From positions 297,545 through 361,544 of the forward strand of contig MNCI01015499.1 of NCBI GenBank assembly GCA_015680685.1: 64,000 nucleotides of DNA, in the 5' to 3' direction. The position numbers and the translations under genes are program-made. The notes under the pieces are model-generated. The model made no database searches, was not told where the DNA came from, and was given only the letters and a program-made list of their open reading frames with translations. Shown here piece after piece: positions 11,297 to 22,730 of this stretch (position 1 is the first letter of the stretch; every line of letters starts with the position of its first letter). The stretch is from Gnetum montanum (Eukaryota; Streptophyta; Gnetopsida; Gnetales; Gnetaceae).

Positions 11297-12826
11297 TGAA
11301 ACACCACCAAATTCAGGCTCCCAAGTCTCAACTGTAGATTTGTTTAAGTGTCAAAACTTAAGAATTTTTTTCTAGGTGTTGAGACTATGTTCCCACTATC
11401 AGGACTATGCTCCAAAGCATAGTCAATGTAGTTGATGCCAACTACCTAGATTTGTAAGATTTTTCTAAGTGTTGATAGTAGTTGCAGAATTTTCTAAGTG
11501 TCCTAACTATGCTCCCCCTATTGGGACTATGCTTCACAATGTAGTCAGCACGAAAATGTCCAATTTTGTAGATTTTCCTAAGTGTCAAGGTAGAAGTTGT
11601 CAGGCTTAGTTGGCATGTAAGAAACAATTCAGCAGATTTTCTAACTTTTAAGGCTATGCTCCCTACTATGCTCCAAAGTGTAGTTAGCGTAGTCTACATG
11701 AGGACATTAATTCTTGCCATATATTTTTTAAGTGTCAAGGGTACACTTTCCTTGTCGAGACTATGATCTAGAGCATAGTCAGTGTAGTTTGCATTGGGCC
11801 TCATCTTTTGGAAAAATATGTCTAACTGTTGGGCTACACTCTAGAGCATAGTTAGCATAGTTATGCAGAACTACCTTCAAAAGCCTTAAGAACTCAACAT
11901 CAGCTTGCATCTTAGCTCCAACATTCCTTCAACAAGAAAGATTAGCAAATTACATTTCGTTTGCATCCCCCATTTTCCCCAAAATTATACCTATGCTTAA
12001 CACCACTTGAAAGAGTGGATAGCGTAGTCTCAGAGCATAGTCTCTAAAACTACACTATTTTGCATTATTTTCAGGTGCTTTGCGGTTTGTTTGGCATTCA
12101 CACATGTAGTCTTGGTAGCATAGTCATAGTTTGGTGGTCTCACAGGGTCCATTAGTGCACACCAATAGAACACCATTTGCTTCAGTGGGAGCATAGTTGG
12201 GGCTAATCTAGTCCCAGCTACCCCTCTACCACGTGGTGTCCAATCTATGACTCACACTAACCTTAGGCGTATAAATACCCCAATGCTTCACATTTTAGTG
12301 GTTGGGAATATAAAAGCAAAGTTGGCATTTGAAGTAATTGATTTACATTTTAGCATTTGGCAAACTTAGAGCACACTTGGAATTCTTGGGAAGACACCAT
12401 TGCACACCACAACTACATCATTGCACACTGCCTAGCACACCGTTGACCATTGCAACTCATAGGACACTATGGTAGCCAACCTGGTAGGCTTGGACTTCAT
12501 GAAAAATGTCAGTTTTCATGGCCTAGACACCTTGAGACAGTGACTATGCTTACCTATTATGCTTGTTTGTACACCACATACCCCCTCAACTCTCTTTGCA
12601 ATTAACTATGCTCACCCCTGTGGGCATCACGAACATTGCAAACACTATGCAAACCCTTGACATTCGTTTTATCATAACACCCATAAGTCCTAGTTTGATC
12701 AACAAGACCATTTTGGGCATGTCGCCTCTATTCCCAACAAGCCCTCATACAGATATAGGGTTGAGGCTGTGCAACCATGGACCTCTTGGTGTACCATTGT
12801 AGCCTCCAATGTTTTTGGTTGCTATA
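11297..12826 (+). repeat. 5' LTR of element C
   Basis: 1,530 bp, aligned by eye to 18411-19950 over its length. It is rich in CTATGCTC and AGCATAGTC words, which look like CpG-decayed forms of the TACGCT/AGCGTA words of A and B. It ends GCTATA where the 3' copy has CCACA, probably mutated from a CA end. Confidence 0.8.
12270..12277 (+). promoter_or_regulatory. TATA box in the 5' LTR of C
   Basis: TATAAATA about 970 bp into the LTR; the matching TATAAATA in the 3' LTR is at 19394-19401. Confidence 0.6.
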
Positions 12827-12832
12827 GTTTTC

Positions 12833-12850
12833 TGGCACTAGAAGAAGGGC
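12833..12850 (+). promoter_or_regulatory. Primer-binding site of element C
   Basis: TGGCACTAGAAGAAGGGC starts six bases after the LTR. It matches the B site TGGCGCTAGAAGGAGGG with few changes. The tRNA partner was not identified. Confidence 0.6.
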
Positions 12851-13282
12851 CTTCATCATTTCCTTCTTTAGCCTATCCCCTGGTTGTTGCCTTGTGTGTT
12901 CTGTACACCATTGGTGTAGACTGAAACCCATAGTCAACTCCCCTAGAACTCTACCTAACAACACCAAACCATATACTTTACACTTAACCCAATTCTATGT
13001 GCTCAACAGAGTGTAGCTGGCTCCAGTGTGGTGAGCATAATCGGCTCTAAGTGTAGTCCCAGAGTTGATCATTTTTCAGCAACTTATATTTAGTCATTTT
13101 TTCTATGCATTTTAGAGTTAGTCATTTTTTTGTGTTTTTATACTTAGTCATTTTTCTACACTTTTACACTTAGTCATTTTTTCAGCAATTTTATACTTAG
13201 TTGTTATTCTCTCCATTCTCGCACTTATTCATTTTTTTCTAGGTTTTGCAAACAATCACTCTTTACATTTTATTTTTGCATC

Positions 13283-15300
13283 ATGAACCCTAAACAACCC
13301 TCAACCTCCACCTTGAGCATAGTTGTTGTCTAGCATAGTGGGAGATTGCAATTGACCTTCCTAAGGTTGGGGGTCCTGTCCAGGTAGAGAGGTAATCTCT
13401 TAGGCAACATAACCTACCTCTTAACTTCATTGTGCTCAATGATGAGCAATATAACTTTTTTTATCAAAAGATCCAAGCAGGTTTGTACATAGACCACCAA
13501 GAAATGGAAAAAAAACGTAGTTTTGAGCTTATGTACTGAAATGAGAGGAAGTGGTTCCTTATGATTTTGACTTATTTTGCTCACAAAGGCCTACCAGTGG
13601 ATGCTGAACAATCTCATCCAAAACATGGTTCGAAAGGTAGGGATTGACTAGTAGGAGCCTTTGTAGGAGGATTTGGATGAGTTTGAAGCTCGATCTAAGC
13701 ATGATGACTTACTTCATGCCTTGTTTCAATAGATAACCTTTGTCTCCATTGTCTCATCAATCTATCCTTTTGGAGACAGTCATCAACTAGGTGTCACAAC
13801 CTAGGTTTGTGCTTGTGGTGGTCATCCACCAAACATAGTAAACACATTAGGAGGTTTCACTTCCTTTTAGCTTTCCTATAGGCATGCCTTTTTTCATAAC
13901 TTTGTGGCCTATTTAGCCTATGTAGCCTTTTGTGCCTTTTACCATTGCACCTACGCAACCTTATCTGCACACCGTGCACATATCTCAGCTGCATACAACT
14001 TAGGCATCATTCACTCTACCGCCTATCATGCCTTAGCCACATATGGCTCATGTGTTATTTGCCCAATTGCTTATCATGCCTCAGCCTCATACAGCTTGGG
14101 CATCATTTGTCCCGTTGCCTGTCATGTTGGCACCCTTCATAATGGCCCAACTCAGAAACACATGGTGGAGGCTGGGGGTTGTGTCTATGTCATAGCCCAT
14201 GCAACAAACATTATGTATGGTCACACAACTCAAAACCAAGTCATCGATCACCCAAATAACATAGTGAGTAGCACAATTGATGCATCCCATCACAACTTTT
14301 ACATGGCTTTGCAGGATGATATACAAAGTATGATTGACAAGGGCTAGTTGTCTTTGATGCAACCAACTTGGTGCACCCCCAAAACCAATCAATGGGGGTT
14401 TATAAGGATCCTCTCAATGCAAATAATGCAAGGTACATCATCTATGCTATTAGTGTTAGTGATGATGAAGAACCAACGCAGGAACCATTTGTGATTTGCG
14501 CATCCTCTAATGACGTCAGGACCTCCTCATCCTCAACTAGTTCAAGAATCCCCTTTGTTATTAGGACATCACCTCGAGCATCCAGAACATCCTTTGTGGT
14601 TAGGGTCTTATAGCATGTTGTAGCAGCAACAACCCAATCACCCTTTGTCATAAGGGTGCTGCAACATGCAGATTCCCCACCTATTTAGAGTTTGGTGGTG
14701 GGCCATGCATTAGTCCTTGTTTGCCCAAAGGCCCATCTTGCAACCAATACCAATAGGAAATCAAGATGACAACCTAGGAGTCCCAATGAGCACCTTGTTG
14801 ATCGAATGCCTAGGCAACACCAAGAGCAAAGGGCACTAGGCCCACCAAAGCCTATCCCTTTATCTTCCATCCTAATGGCTCAACTAATCGAAGAGGCCAC
14901 TACAAAAAAGCAACAAAAAATAAAGCACTAAGGCTCCAAAGCAAACAAAACAAACAAAGCCCAAATCTCCTCCATGAGAGAGTTATCTCTTGGGACATAT
15001 GGAAGAGATGAAGGCCAACAACAAAGTAGTAGATAGTGGCAAAGACTTCCTTGATGCATTGGCCTAGGTCAAGTAAGCTTTAAAACAGAAAAACATAACA
15101 TTAAGCCTATATGACTTGATAATGACCTCCTTCACCCACTATGAAGCATTAGTTTACATGTTGACCTCTATCCCTATCATGGAGGATATCCTAGAAGATA
15201 AGCAATCCATGCACACTATGATGTTGCCTCCTCCCTTGTAGGAATTGAGTTCAATGCCCCTGGCATTTTGCATTGAGATGATCAAGGTGAACCCTAAGAA
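13283..15300 (+). pseudogene. gag: Gag and gag-protease linker remnant of element C
   Basis: Pieces align with B gag in order: an N-terminal part with EQYNFFYQKIQAG near 13440, a proline/histidine-rich stretch (13900-14150), MALQDDIQSMI near 14310, VYKDPLNANN near 14400, PF-V-I-R repeats (14480-14660) and ALKQKN...LSLYDL near 15075-15110. The central capsid-like domain (B 30890-31430) is missing. Frames change several times and stops are many. The ORF at 13904-14347 mixes an out-of-frame reading of the proline-rich stretch with true gag sequence at its end. In the living family this protein would form the particle coat; here it cannot. Confidence 0.65.
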
Positions 15301-15302
15301 GG

Positions 15303-15364
15303 ATCAAGTCATTATTATCGGTAGAATTGCAAAATAATGACTTGATCTAGTCATTATTTTGCAA
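15303..15364. repeat. Overlapping perfect inverted repeats in element C
   Basis: GATCAAGTCATTATT (15303-15317) pairs with AATAATGACTTGATC (15333-15347). Overlapping it, TTGCAAAATAATGACT (15327-15342) pairs with AGTCATTATTTTGCAA (15349-15364) across a six-base loop. Both are perfect. The block lies between the linker and the protease and has no match in B at that place. Confidence 0.85.
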
Positions 15365-15403
15365 AGCTATGTCGAAGGAGCAATCCAGTTGGGGTAATGC
15401 AAA

Positions 15404-15784
15404 ATTTGCAGGGTGCATGTCGATGATGGGGCAGCGACCAACATCATCCCCTACACAGTCATTGACAAACTTAGTCTTGTTAATCAAATTAAACCCACAA
15501 AGACAACATGCCTAAAATCCTTTAATCAATCATGTGTTGTTGTAAGGGGAATGGCCACAATAGCCTTCATGAAAGGGGACCAATTCCCCACCACTGTTGA
15601 ATTTATTGTGATTAAGGAGATGTCAGGTTTCAACCTAATCTTAGGTAGGCCTTGGCTTGCCCAACTGCAAACCATCTCCTCCCCTATCCATCAGAAAATC
15701 CACCTTCCATATGAAGGTGGAGGGGTTATCATATATGGTGACAATGCAGCCCCTTTAACCATTAGCAACATTGACATTGAATAA
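15404..15784 (+). pseudogene. Retroviral-type aspartic protease fragment of element C
   Basis: The open stretch contains VHVDDGAATNIIP and later FNLILGRPWLAQL, the expected active-site and C-terminal motifs of a retroelement protease of about 120 residues. It aligns closely with the B protease (32852-33463). The active-site triplet is DDGA rather than DTGA or DSGA in both elements. The frame ends at a stop at 15784, and the acidic tail seen in B is lost. The open reading frame is uninterrupted within the domain, but nothing upstream would deliver it. It would have cut the gag polyprotein. Confidence 0.75.
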
Positions 15785-16266
15785 GGATCAGAGGTGGAGT
15801 TCCTTGATGACATAGCTTCTGTGAAATATGAAGGCAAAAAATGTTAGGTAGACCAACCTGAGGAGCCAACAGGAGCCCCTAGCCTTCAAGAGAAAGCTTT
15901 GTCGGTAGAATTGCCCTTTGACATAGCTGACAAAGGTCAAGGCAAGTATCGTATCATACCGTCCAGGCTCTACACGCCCCCTAACCCACACTAGATTAGG
16001 AAACAACTGTAGGACTAAGGCATCCCCTTGGTCTAAATAGGTGATCGGTGCTTGCTTGCCCTTCTTTTGCATGCTTTGCTTGTTCACATTTTGTTTGCAT
16101 TTTATGTTAGTTTGGTTGTTCACATTTTTGCATTGTTTGCCTTATTATGCATTTATTTCTTTTGTTCGTGCATTTTTGCTAAATTTACATTTTAGCTTGG
16201 TTACTTTAGCAGTTAGTTTACACATGAAAAATAGTAAAAGCATAAAAATCATAAAACAAAAATTCC
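15785..16266 (+). other. Degraded protease tail and spacer of C
   Basis: Coding traces after the protease (up to about 15980) fade into T-rich spacer corresponding to B 33464-33690. No separate gene seen. Confidence 0.5.
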
Positions 16267-16440
16267 AAAAATAATGGCTTGCCATGGTCCTAAACTGGAA
16301 CACCATGGCCTGAAAAGGCCTTAAACTAGCTCATGGCCCTTCAAGGCTTAAAATTGACAATCTTTTTCCCTTCAACACTTCGCCTGGGATGGCCTTAAAC
16401 TACCATTGTGGCCTAAATTGGCCTAACATTATCACTTTTT
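16267..16440 (+). repeat. Hairpin/TAAACT array C1 (GGCC type)
   Basis: Units such as GGCCTGAAAAGGCC then TTAAACTAGC, and GCCTGGGATGGC then CTTAAACTACCA. It equals the array that precedes pol in A and B. Confidence 0.7.
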
Positions 16441-16579
16441 GCATTGCTTTCCCTTCATTTATGCATTAAAACAGATGTTACTTAATGCTTTTCCTAGTTG
16501 ATTTTATAGAACTTTGCAAGAACACATGAGCATATCTAGCATGTAGCACCATACCTCACTGAAGCAAGGTAAGCACTCA

Positions 16580-16965
16580 TCTACTATGATGTTAAACTAG
16601 CAACCAAACCTCTAGTCTACTATGACTATAAATTAGCATAGCAATGGTTTGCTATGACTATAAACTTTCATAGACCATCCACCATGATGCAAAACTGACA
16701 CAACAAGTTTGCTATGACTATAAACTAGCACAAACCATCTGTCATGATGCAAAATTAGCACAACTCATCCTTGGATCATGATGTTAAACTAGTACAACAT
16801 CCACCATATGCTACAATGTTAAATTAGCACCGAGAGCAATCTACTAGGACTATAAATTAGCATATCACGGTCTACCAGGACCTTAAATTGGGTTCACGGT
16901 CTACTAGGACCCTAAACTAACACATCATACAGTCTACTAGGACTTTAAACTAGGTTTGTAGTTCA
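16580..16965 (+). repeat. Hairpin/TAAACT array C2 (GTC/GAC type)
   Basis: About twelve units, for example GTCTACTATGAC then TATAAATTAGCA, and GGTCTACCAGGACC then TTAAATTGGG. It equals the array that follows pol in A and B. The 140 bp between C1 and C2 replaces the whole pol gene. Confidence 0.75.
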
Positions 16966-18356
16966 ACACACATAGTTCTACGGATAAGTGAGAAACAATA
17001 CTTCCAATTCCATACCATTTGCCCACATCTTGTGGGAAATGCAAGGGCATTGAAATCCTAGAGTGAACTTGCTATCATCATAAGAGGCCTTTGAAACATT
17101 TGCAGTGTCATTGCCCTTGGGTATTTTGCTGCTCTTCCAGAAATGTCCTTGGGCATTTTACTAATCTTCCGGAGCTCCTACCATAGTCAGTAGTGCTACC
17201 AACCCTAGGCCACACCTATAGCATTACCAACCTTAGGTATTTCATTATTACTTGGAGCTTTCAGCATCAACACAATCCTTTGGAGTAGTGGTAGCATTAA
17301 GGCCCTTGTCATCTCGCCTACTCTATCGAGCTCTTACCATTGCTTGAGCACTTACCTCTAGTGTGGTTGCTAGAGCTTTTGTAGGTTTCTCACTCTAGCA
17401 CCTGCACTGGTTTTCCTACAATAGTTCTCCAAGCTCTTGCAACTGGTCCAACACTTGTGGCACTTGCAGCATCCTCATAGCTAGTAGTTTTCTCTCATCT
17501 CATGGTGTTTGGTTGTTTTCTTATTTTTATTTACATTGTGTTTATAGGATGAAGCCTTGGAGGTAGTCATGTAGAGACATATCTCATCGTAGTGGCAAGT
17601 CACCACATTGATTTGATGTGCATAATTAGACTAGCCAAGCCACTCAAGAGTGCACATTCCTAGTCATAGCCTATTTGCATTTACCGATTTATTTTGCATT
17701 TCCCTACCTTCCCTTACATCACCAAGCTTGCAACCCCTTCAATGCACATGACACCCTCTTTATGACAACTGCAGAACCCATAGCAGATGTAATGTAACTC
17801 ATCCTATGGAGCATCTTTGTGGGTTGGACAAAGCCCAAACAAACATAACCACTTATTCCACGGATGTGACATGGTTACACTAAAGCAAAGCCTATTATGT
17901 GGCATGTAGCCCACCTGATGAAAAGGATCTTGTAGCTGGCATCTCGTAATGTGCAGAACCCAGAGTGGGTTCGTTGTAGCCACAAAAAAGAAAAAAAATC
18001 CAAAAGAAAAAAAGCAAGGAAAAAGGGGAAAAACATGTCCCTAAGCAAAATTAGTAGAGCTACAATTTCACAACTGGTCCAATCCTAAATCCACATTGAC
18101 CTTCTCATAAGCATTCCAATGAGAGGTCACCATTTTGGTGATAAGCCACCTTGGTGCCATAATCATTGTCAGTCATGCTAACTCTGCATCTTACAATTTC
18201 ACTATCTATATTTCATTCCCTTGTTACCCAACACATTCCCTATGCCCTTTACGCACAACATACCATTACCCTCAATACTTTTAAGCATGGTGAAGTGACA
18301 TCCAATCTGGCACCAACGCATGATGTTGGTGCCACACCTGCTATGGTGTTTTACAT
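16966..18356 (+). other. 3' non-coding region of C
   Basis: No gene recognised. An acceptor-like T-rich block ending TTTATAG/GATGAAGCC lies near 17535-17557 and matches the blocks after the arrays in A and B. A short A-rich tract is at 17980-18035. Confidence 0.5.
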
Positions 18357-18410
18357 TCTTTGTCGACATCTCTTGGGCCACTCCTTCAGACGTCAACAAA
18401 CAGGGGCCAA
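18357..18410 (+). promoter_or_regulatory. Polypurine tract within a hairpin, element C
   Basis: TCTTTGTCGAC (18357-18367) pairs with GTCAACAAACA (18392-18402) with one wobble and one mismatch; the 3' arm runs into ACAAACAGGGGCCAA directly before the 3' LTR. Confidence 0.7.
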
Positions 18411-19950
18411 TGAAACACCACCAAATTCAAGCTCCTTGGTCTAAACTGTATATTTTTCTAAGTGTCAAAACTTGGTAAATTTTCTTCTAATTGTTTTGAC
18501 TATGCTCCCCACTGCTGGGACTACGCTCTAGAGGGTAGTCAGTGTAGTTAACACGAACTACCCAAATTTGCAAGATTTTTCTAAGTGTTGACAACAGCTA
18601 TAGAATTTTCTAAGTGTCTTGACTATGCTCCCCTTGCTGAGACTATGCTCCACAATGCAGTTAACATAGTTAACATGGAAATGGCCAATTTTGCAAATTT
18701 ACCTACATATCAAGGTAGAAGATATTAGGCTTGGTTAGCATGGAAGAAATAGTTCGGTAGATTTTTTAACTTCTGAGGCTATGCTCCATACTACGCTCTA
18801 GAGCATATTTAGCATAGTCTACATGAGGACATTAGTTCATGCCAGATTTTTCTAAGTATTAAGGCTACGCTTTCCCTATTGGGACTATGCTCAAAAGCAT
18901 AGTTAACATGGTCTGTATTGGGCCTTATGTTTTGGCAAAATTTGTCTAACTGTTGGGCTATGCTCTAGAGCATAGTCAGTGTAGTCATGAAGAACTACCT
19001 TCAGAAGCCTCCAAAACTTAGCACTGGCCTGCATCTTAGCTCCAACATTCCCTTGGTAAGTAAGATTAGCAATTTGCATTTTGTTTGCACCCCCCATTTG
19101 ACCCAAAATTTTACCTACGCTTGACATCACTTGAAAGAGTGAACAACGTAGTCCCAGACCGTAGTCTCCAAAACTGCACTATTTTGCATTGTTTTTAGGT
19201 ACTTTGTGATCTATTTAGCATTCACACATGTAGTCTTGGTAGTATAGTCATAGTTTGGTGGTCTCACGGGGTCCATTAGAACACATTAGTAGAACACCAT
19301 TTGCTTCGGTGGGAGCATAGTTGGGGCTAGCGTAGTCCTAACTACCCCTCTACCACATGGTGCCTAATCTGTGACTCACACTAACCCTAGGCCTATAAAT
19401 ACCGCAACGCTTCATGTTTTAGGGGTTGGAAATCTAAAAGCAAAGTTGGCATTTGAAGTAATTGATTAACATTTTAGCATTTGACAAACTTAGAGTGCAC
19501 TTGGCATTCTTAGGCAAACACCATTGAACATCACAACAACATTGTTGCACATTGCTGAGCACATCACCAACCACCGTAGCTCGCAGGACATTGTGGCAGC
19601 CAACCTAATAGGCTCAAACTTCACAACAGACATCAATTTTTGCTGCCTAGACACCCTGAGACTATGACTACAGTTACCTACAATGCCTATTTGTACATCG
19701 TATACCCCCTCAACTCTCTTTGCAATTAACTATTCTTGCCCCCGCGAGCATTGCAGACATTGTAAACATTATGCAAACCCTTGATACTCATTTCATTGTA
19801 ACACTTGTAAGTCCCAGTTTGATCAATAAGACTGTTCTGGGCACCTCACCTCCATTCCCAGCAAGCCCGTGTGTGGATGCAGGGTAGAGGTTGTGTGACT
19901 GTAGACCTCTCAATGTACCATTCTAGCCTTTGACATTTTCAATCACCACA
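18411..19950 (+). repeat. 3' LTR of element C
   Basis: 1,540 bp, starts TGAAACACCACCAAATTC and ends TCACCACA. TATAAATA is at 19394-19401. Differences from the 5' copy are scattered and frequent, so C is an old insertion. The ORF at 18166-18444 crosses the LTR border and is not a gene. Confidence 0.85.
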
Positions 19951-20125
19951 ACTGCTAAGTTCTATGTTATGCTCTATGTCTTGGTTGGATGTGCTTGAAT
20001 TCTTGAATAGATTCTTCTTAGTTGGTCCCTAACTTTTCATGGTTGTTAATCAACTATGCAGCCCACGGACTCCTTAGTTGAGGCTATGCAAGGGTAACAA
20101 CAACATGAGCTTGCTATGAGGAGGA
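19951..20125 (+). pseudogene. Env-like hydrophobic region of element D (second half)
   Basis: The sequence after C continues the stretch broken at 11296. Across the junction it aligns with the hydrophobic part of the E env-like frame (27361-27825, minus), including a TTCTATGTTATGCTCT segment matching the E membrane segment and a CACGGACTCC block. No long frame remains. Athila elements often carry an env-like frame downstream of integrase; function is unknown and this copy is dead. Confidence 0.45.
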
Positions 20126-20394
20126 TTCACTTGCATAGCTCTTGGTGCTTAATTAAGGTTCCTTACCTTAAACATTGTTACAATCCTATCTTTTGCATAT
20201 TCCATTGTGTATTCCACTCAATGCTACTTAACCTTTTATTTTAGTCATCTACTGAATCATTTTTATGAGCTCTAACACCCTATTCTCATATTTTAATATT
20301 GTTCTTGGCCTTTTAAGCTTTCATTTGACCCGAATTTCATCACAACAAGGATAAGTGCTAGGACCCACAGAATAATCACAATAAGGAGAAGTGC

Positions 20395-21475
20395 TAGGAC
20401 CCGCATCAAGGCTTGAAGTCACTTTGACTCAAGCTTGCCTTAACATCATCAAGTTCCAAGAGATTCAACAATTAGTTCTTTAAGAAATAAACTTTGGACC
20501 ATTCCTAGGGAAAGCTCCAGTAGATGTCAAAACACAACTACAAACCTCTCCCATGTGGCCAATCATCACATCCAGTGGGAAATGGTACATGGGAGAGACA
20601 TATCTCTTCTGGAATAATAGAAGGTTAGGTTCCATAGTAAAGATCAAGGATATTCAGGTGTCCTACTCAAATAAAGCTATTGCATAGGCATTGGGGACGC
20701 CTAACATTAGGACACAGTTGGCAAAGTTGCAGACCATGTCACCAAAGCACTCAATGCACTTGTGGTGTTTGTACTAGACATATTTGCACTTTGAGATGTG
20801 TAGACTCTACAAGAACAGTTAGCAAGAATCTGAATGTAACCTAGCATGAAGAATTGCTGGATTGATTGGTGGGGACTGGACAATTGATTTAAGATATCTT
20901 CAATTTTTCAAAAAACATTATCACAACCCAATTAGAGCTACTAGATGCAAGGGGAAAATGCATCATTTTGAAGGAGCAACTCAAAATAGCTCAAGCACAA
21001 AATCAATGCTTGGCTGTGAAGATTGCCAAATTACATGCCCATCTTGCTAATCTTGCAATTCTTATCCTAACAATAACCAGGGATGAAGCTTTCCAACAGC
21101 TTCAAGAATGATTTAGAATGGCTAAGAAGGAGGTAGTAATGACCATCTTTAACCAGTCCATAGCAAAGACAAATACCTATTCAATTCAGAAGGACCTGGC
21201 TTAGATGTGCCAGGAGAATGAGGCTTTGACCACATGGAATCATCACCTATATAATGTTGATGCCCAAAAGGAACAAATTGAAGAATTCATTCATCAACAG
21301 TAGGAGTAGCTAGTTAGGGTGAATATGGAATTAAGGAAATTGGCCATAGATAATCAGAATCTATCAATGGAGGAAGTTCATACCTTAGGCTAGAAATCTA
21401 CTATTGAGATCGATGCCTGAAAAAATGAAGCCTTGAATTTTGAAAAATTTAAAAATCTCTTTAGAGACAAAGTTG
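20395..21475 (+). pseudogene. Coiled-coil ORF remnant of element D
   Basis: Translation matches the large minus-strand frame of E (23617-26673): LEVTLTQA, SPMWPII, GETYLFWNN and KIKDIQVSYS in the N-terminal part, then ITRDEAFQQLQE and a long charged, heptad-like region. The middle (about 1 kb in E) is deleted, the first 60-70 codons are not recognisable, and at least ten stops interrupt it. The match ends at 21475, where copia sequence starts. It lies downstream of pol and the env-like region, in sense orientation. No known function; the C-terminal half looks like an extended coiled coil. Confidence 0.65.
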
Positions 21476-21604
21476 GGTGTCACTACTATGTAAAGATCCC
21501 AAAATAATTTAATAACTTCAGCGTTCTATACAATAGAATTTCTAATCTAAGTCATATGAGAATATTTAGGTGTCACTGCTATGTAAAGATCCCAAAACAA
21601 TTTA
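21476..21604 (+). repeat. 36-bp direct repeat inside the copia fragment
   Basis: GGTGTCACTACTATGTAAAG... (21476-21511) recurs at 21569-21604 with two changes, 93 bp apart. It duplicates the codons for CHCYVKIPK-like sequence, and one copy sits exactly at the D/copia junction. Confidence 0.8.
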
Positions 21605-22729
21605 TTGACAAACTTGAAGACAAAGGAAAGAAAGCCATTTTTCTTGATTATGATTCTTGCACCTATAGATACAGGTGCTAGGACACAATGAATCAAAAAT
21701 GACATGTTTCAAAAGATGTTATATTTGATGAGATAAAGTTCGATATAGGTGCTTTTTCAAAAAACAAGAGAAATCAAACATACATCAAAGTTTAAAACCT
21801 TGGGTTTAAAGAGATAATTCTTGTACTCAAGTACATGACACAAATTTTGAAAAAAGAACTACAAGATTTCACAATATTACAAATATAACATATTTAGGAA
21901 TCTCAAGTAAACCAAGTAATGTTAATGAAGCCATGAAGTTGAAAGTCTAGAAAGAAGCTGTGGACAAAGAGTATAATGTCATCCTAAGAAATAACACATG
22001 GGAATTAGTATACAAACCAAAAGATAAAAAGGTTATTAATCACAAGTGGATGTATAAAAAAAGTAAAATGAGAAAGGAGACATCACAACACACAAAGTAA
22101 GACTTGTGATAAGAGGATTCAAACAAAAGAAACACATTAACTGTGAAGAAATCTTTGCACCAGTGGTCAAATTTCAAACCATTAGGCTCATTCTCTCCAT
22201 AGTAGCATGTAAATATCTAAAGGTCCAACAAATGGATGTCAACTTAGCATTTCTAAATGGATACATCAAAGAAGAAGTATATGCTTACTAGCCCAAAGAT
22301 TATGTTATCAAAGGAAAACAAAACAAAGTATGAAAACTTAACAAAGCTCTATATGGCCTAAAGTAAGCATCTAGGACCTAGTTCCAAAGAATTGATGATT
22401 ATCTCACTAGAAAGAATTATAAAAAATGCATGTTTGAACCAACAGTATATTTCAAGGAGGAAAAAGATGAATTCATCATATCATTATATATAGATGACAT
22501 TGTCTTTATTGCCACCAATAAAAGGTTAGTAGAAGATTTTAAAAATGACATGAAAACTAAATTCAAAATGAAGGACCTTGGAAAACTCAAGTATTTCTTA
22601 GGAATTAAAGTGAACTAGGATAAAGAGGGAATGAAGATTCATTAAATCAAGTACATAAATTCCATTATTGAAAAATTTAATTTATACAATGAGAAGCTAG
22701 TGAGTAGTCCTTTGCCATCCAAATTAAAG
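21476..22729 (+). pseudogene. Ty1/copia pol fragment (integrase end and reverse transcriptase)
   Basis: The first part reads like a copia integrase C-terminus (NLSHMRIFRC, then DKLEDKGKKAIFLDYD). After a degraded linker the reverse transcriptase has EEIFAPVVKFQTIRLI, QQMDVNLAFLNGYIKEEVY and the catalytic SLYIDDIVFIA, followed by MKDLGKLKYFLGIKV. The copia order integrase-before-RT is kept. Stops and at least one frameshift make it non-functional; no LTR, gag or RNase H is visible. It ends at the single N at 22730. Left neighbour is truncated element D, right neighbour the truncated LTR of E. Confidence 0.85.
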
Positions 22730-22730
22730 N
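22730..22730. other. Single ambiguous base (N)
   Basis: The only N in the window. It lies exactly between the copia fragment and an LTR that lacks its first 56 bp compared with the other LTR of E, so it may mark an assembly join. Confidence 0.95.

Larger units (their letters stand above)
11297..19950 (+). mobile_element. Element C: internally deleted, non-autonomous relative of A and B
   Basis: Two LTRs (11297-12826 and 18411-19950) start TGAAACACCACCAAATTC. Flanks are ATTGC (11292-11296) and ACTGC (19951-19955), a five-base target duplication with one change. A primer-binding site, gag remnants, a linker, a protease and two hairpin arrays are present. Reverse transcriptase, both RNases H and integrase are absent: the two arrays that flank pol in A and B are only about 140 bp apart here. 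The element is 8.65 kb against 17.5 kb for B and lies within the env-like part of element D. Confidence 0.85.
7882..21475 (+). mobile_element. Element D: Athila-like Ty3/gypsy retrotransposon, 5' part missing, split by element C
   Basis: Visible D sequence runs 7882-11296 and 19951-21475; element C interrupts it. It begins inside reverse transcriptase because element A was inserted there, and it ends abruptly in a coiled-coil reading frame where copia sequence begins. Order: RT, RNase H, integrase, non-coding tail, env-like stretch, coiled-coil frame. The same order appears in element E on the other strand. The Athila assignment rests on motifs such as VFMDDFSTYG, PYYIHY and LNYTT and on close similarity to E and F, which carry plant-type primer-binding sites. 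Confidence 0.8.

Noticed and set aside
13904-14347. ORF of 147 codons in element C
   Set aside because: Its first part reads the proline-rich gag stretch in a wrong frame; only the last 15-20 codons match gag of B.
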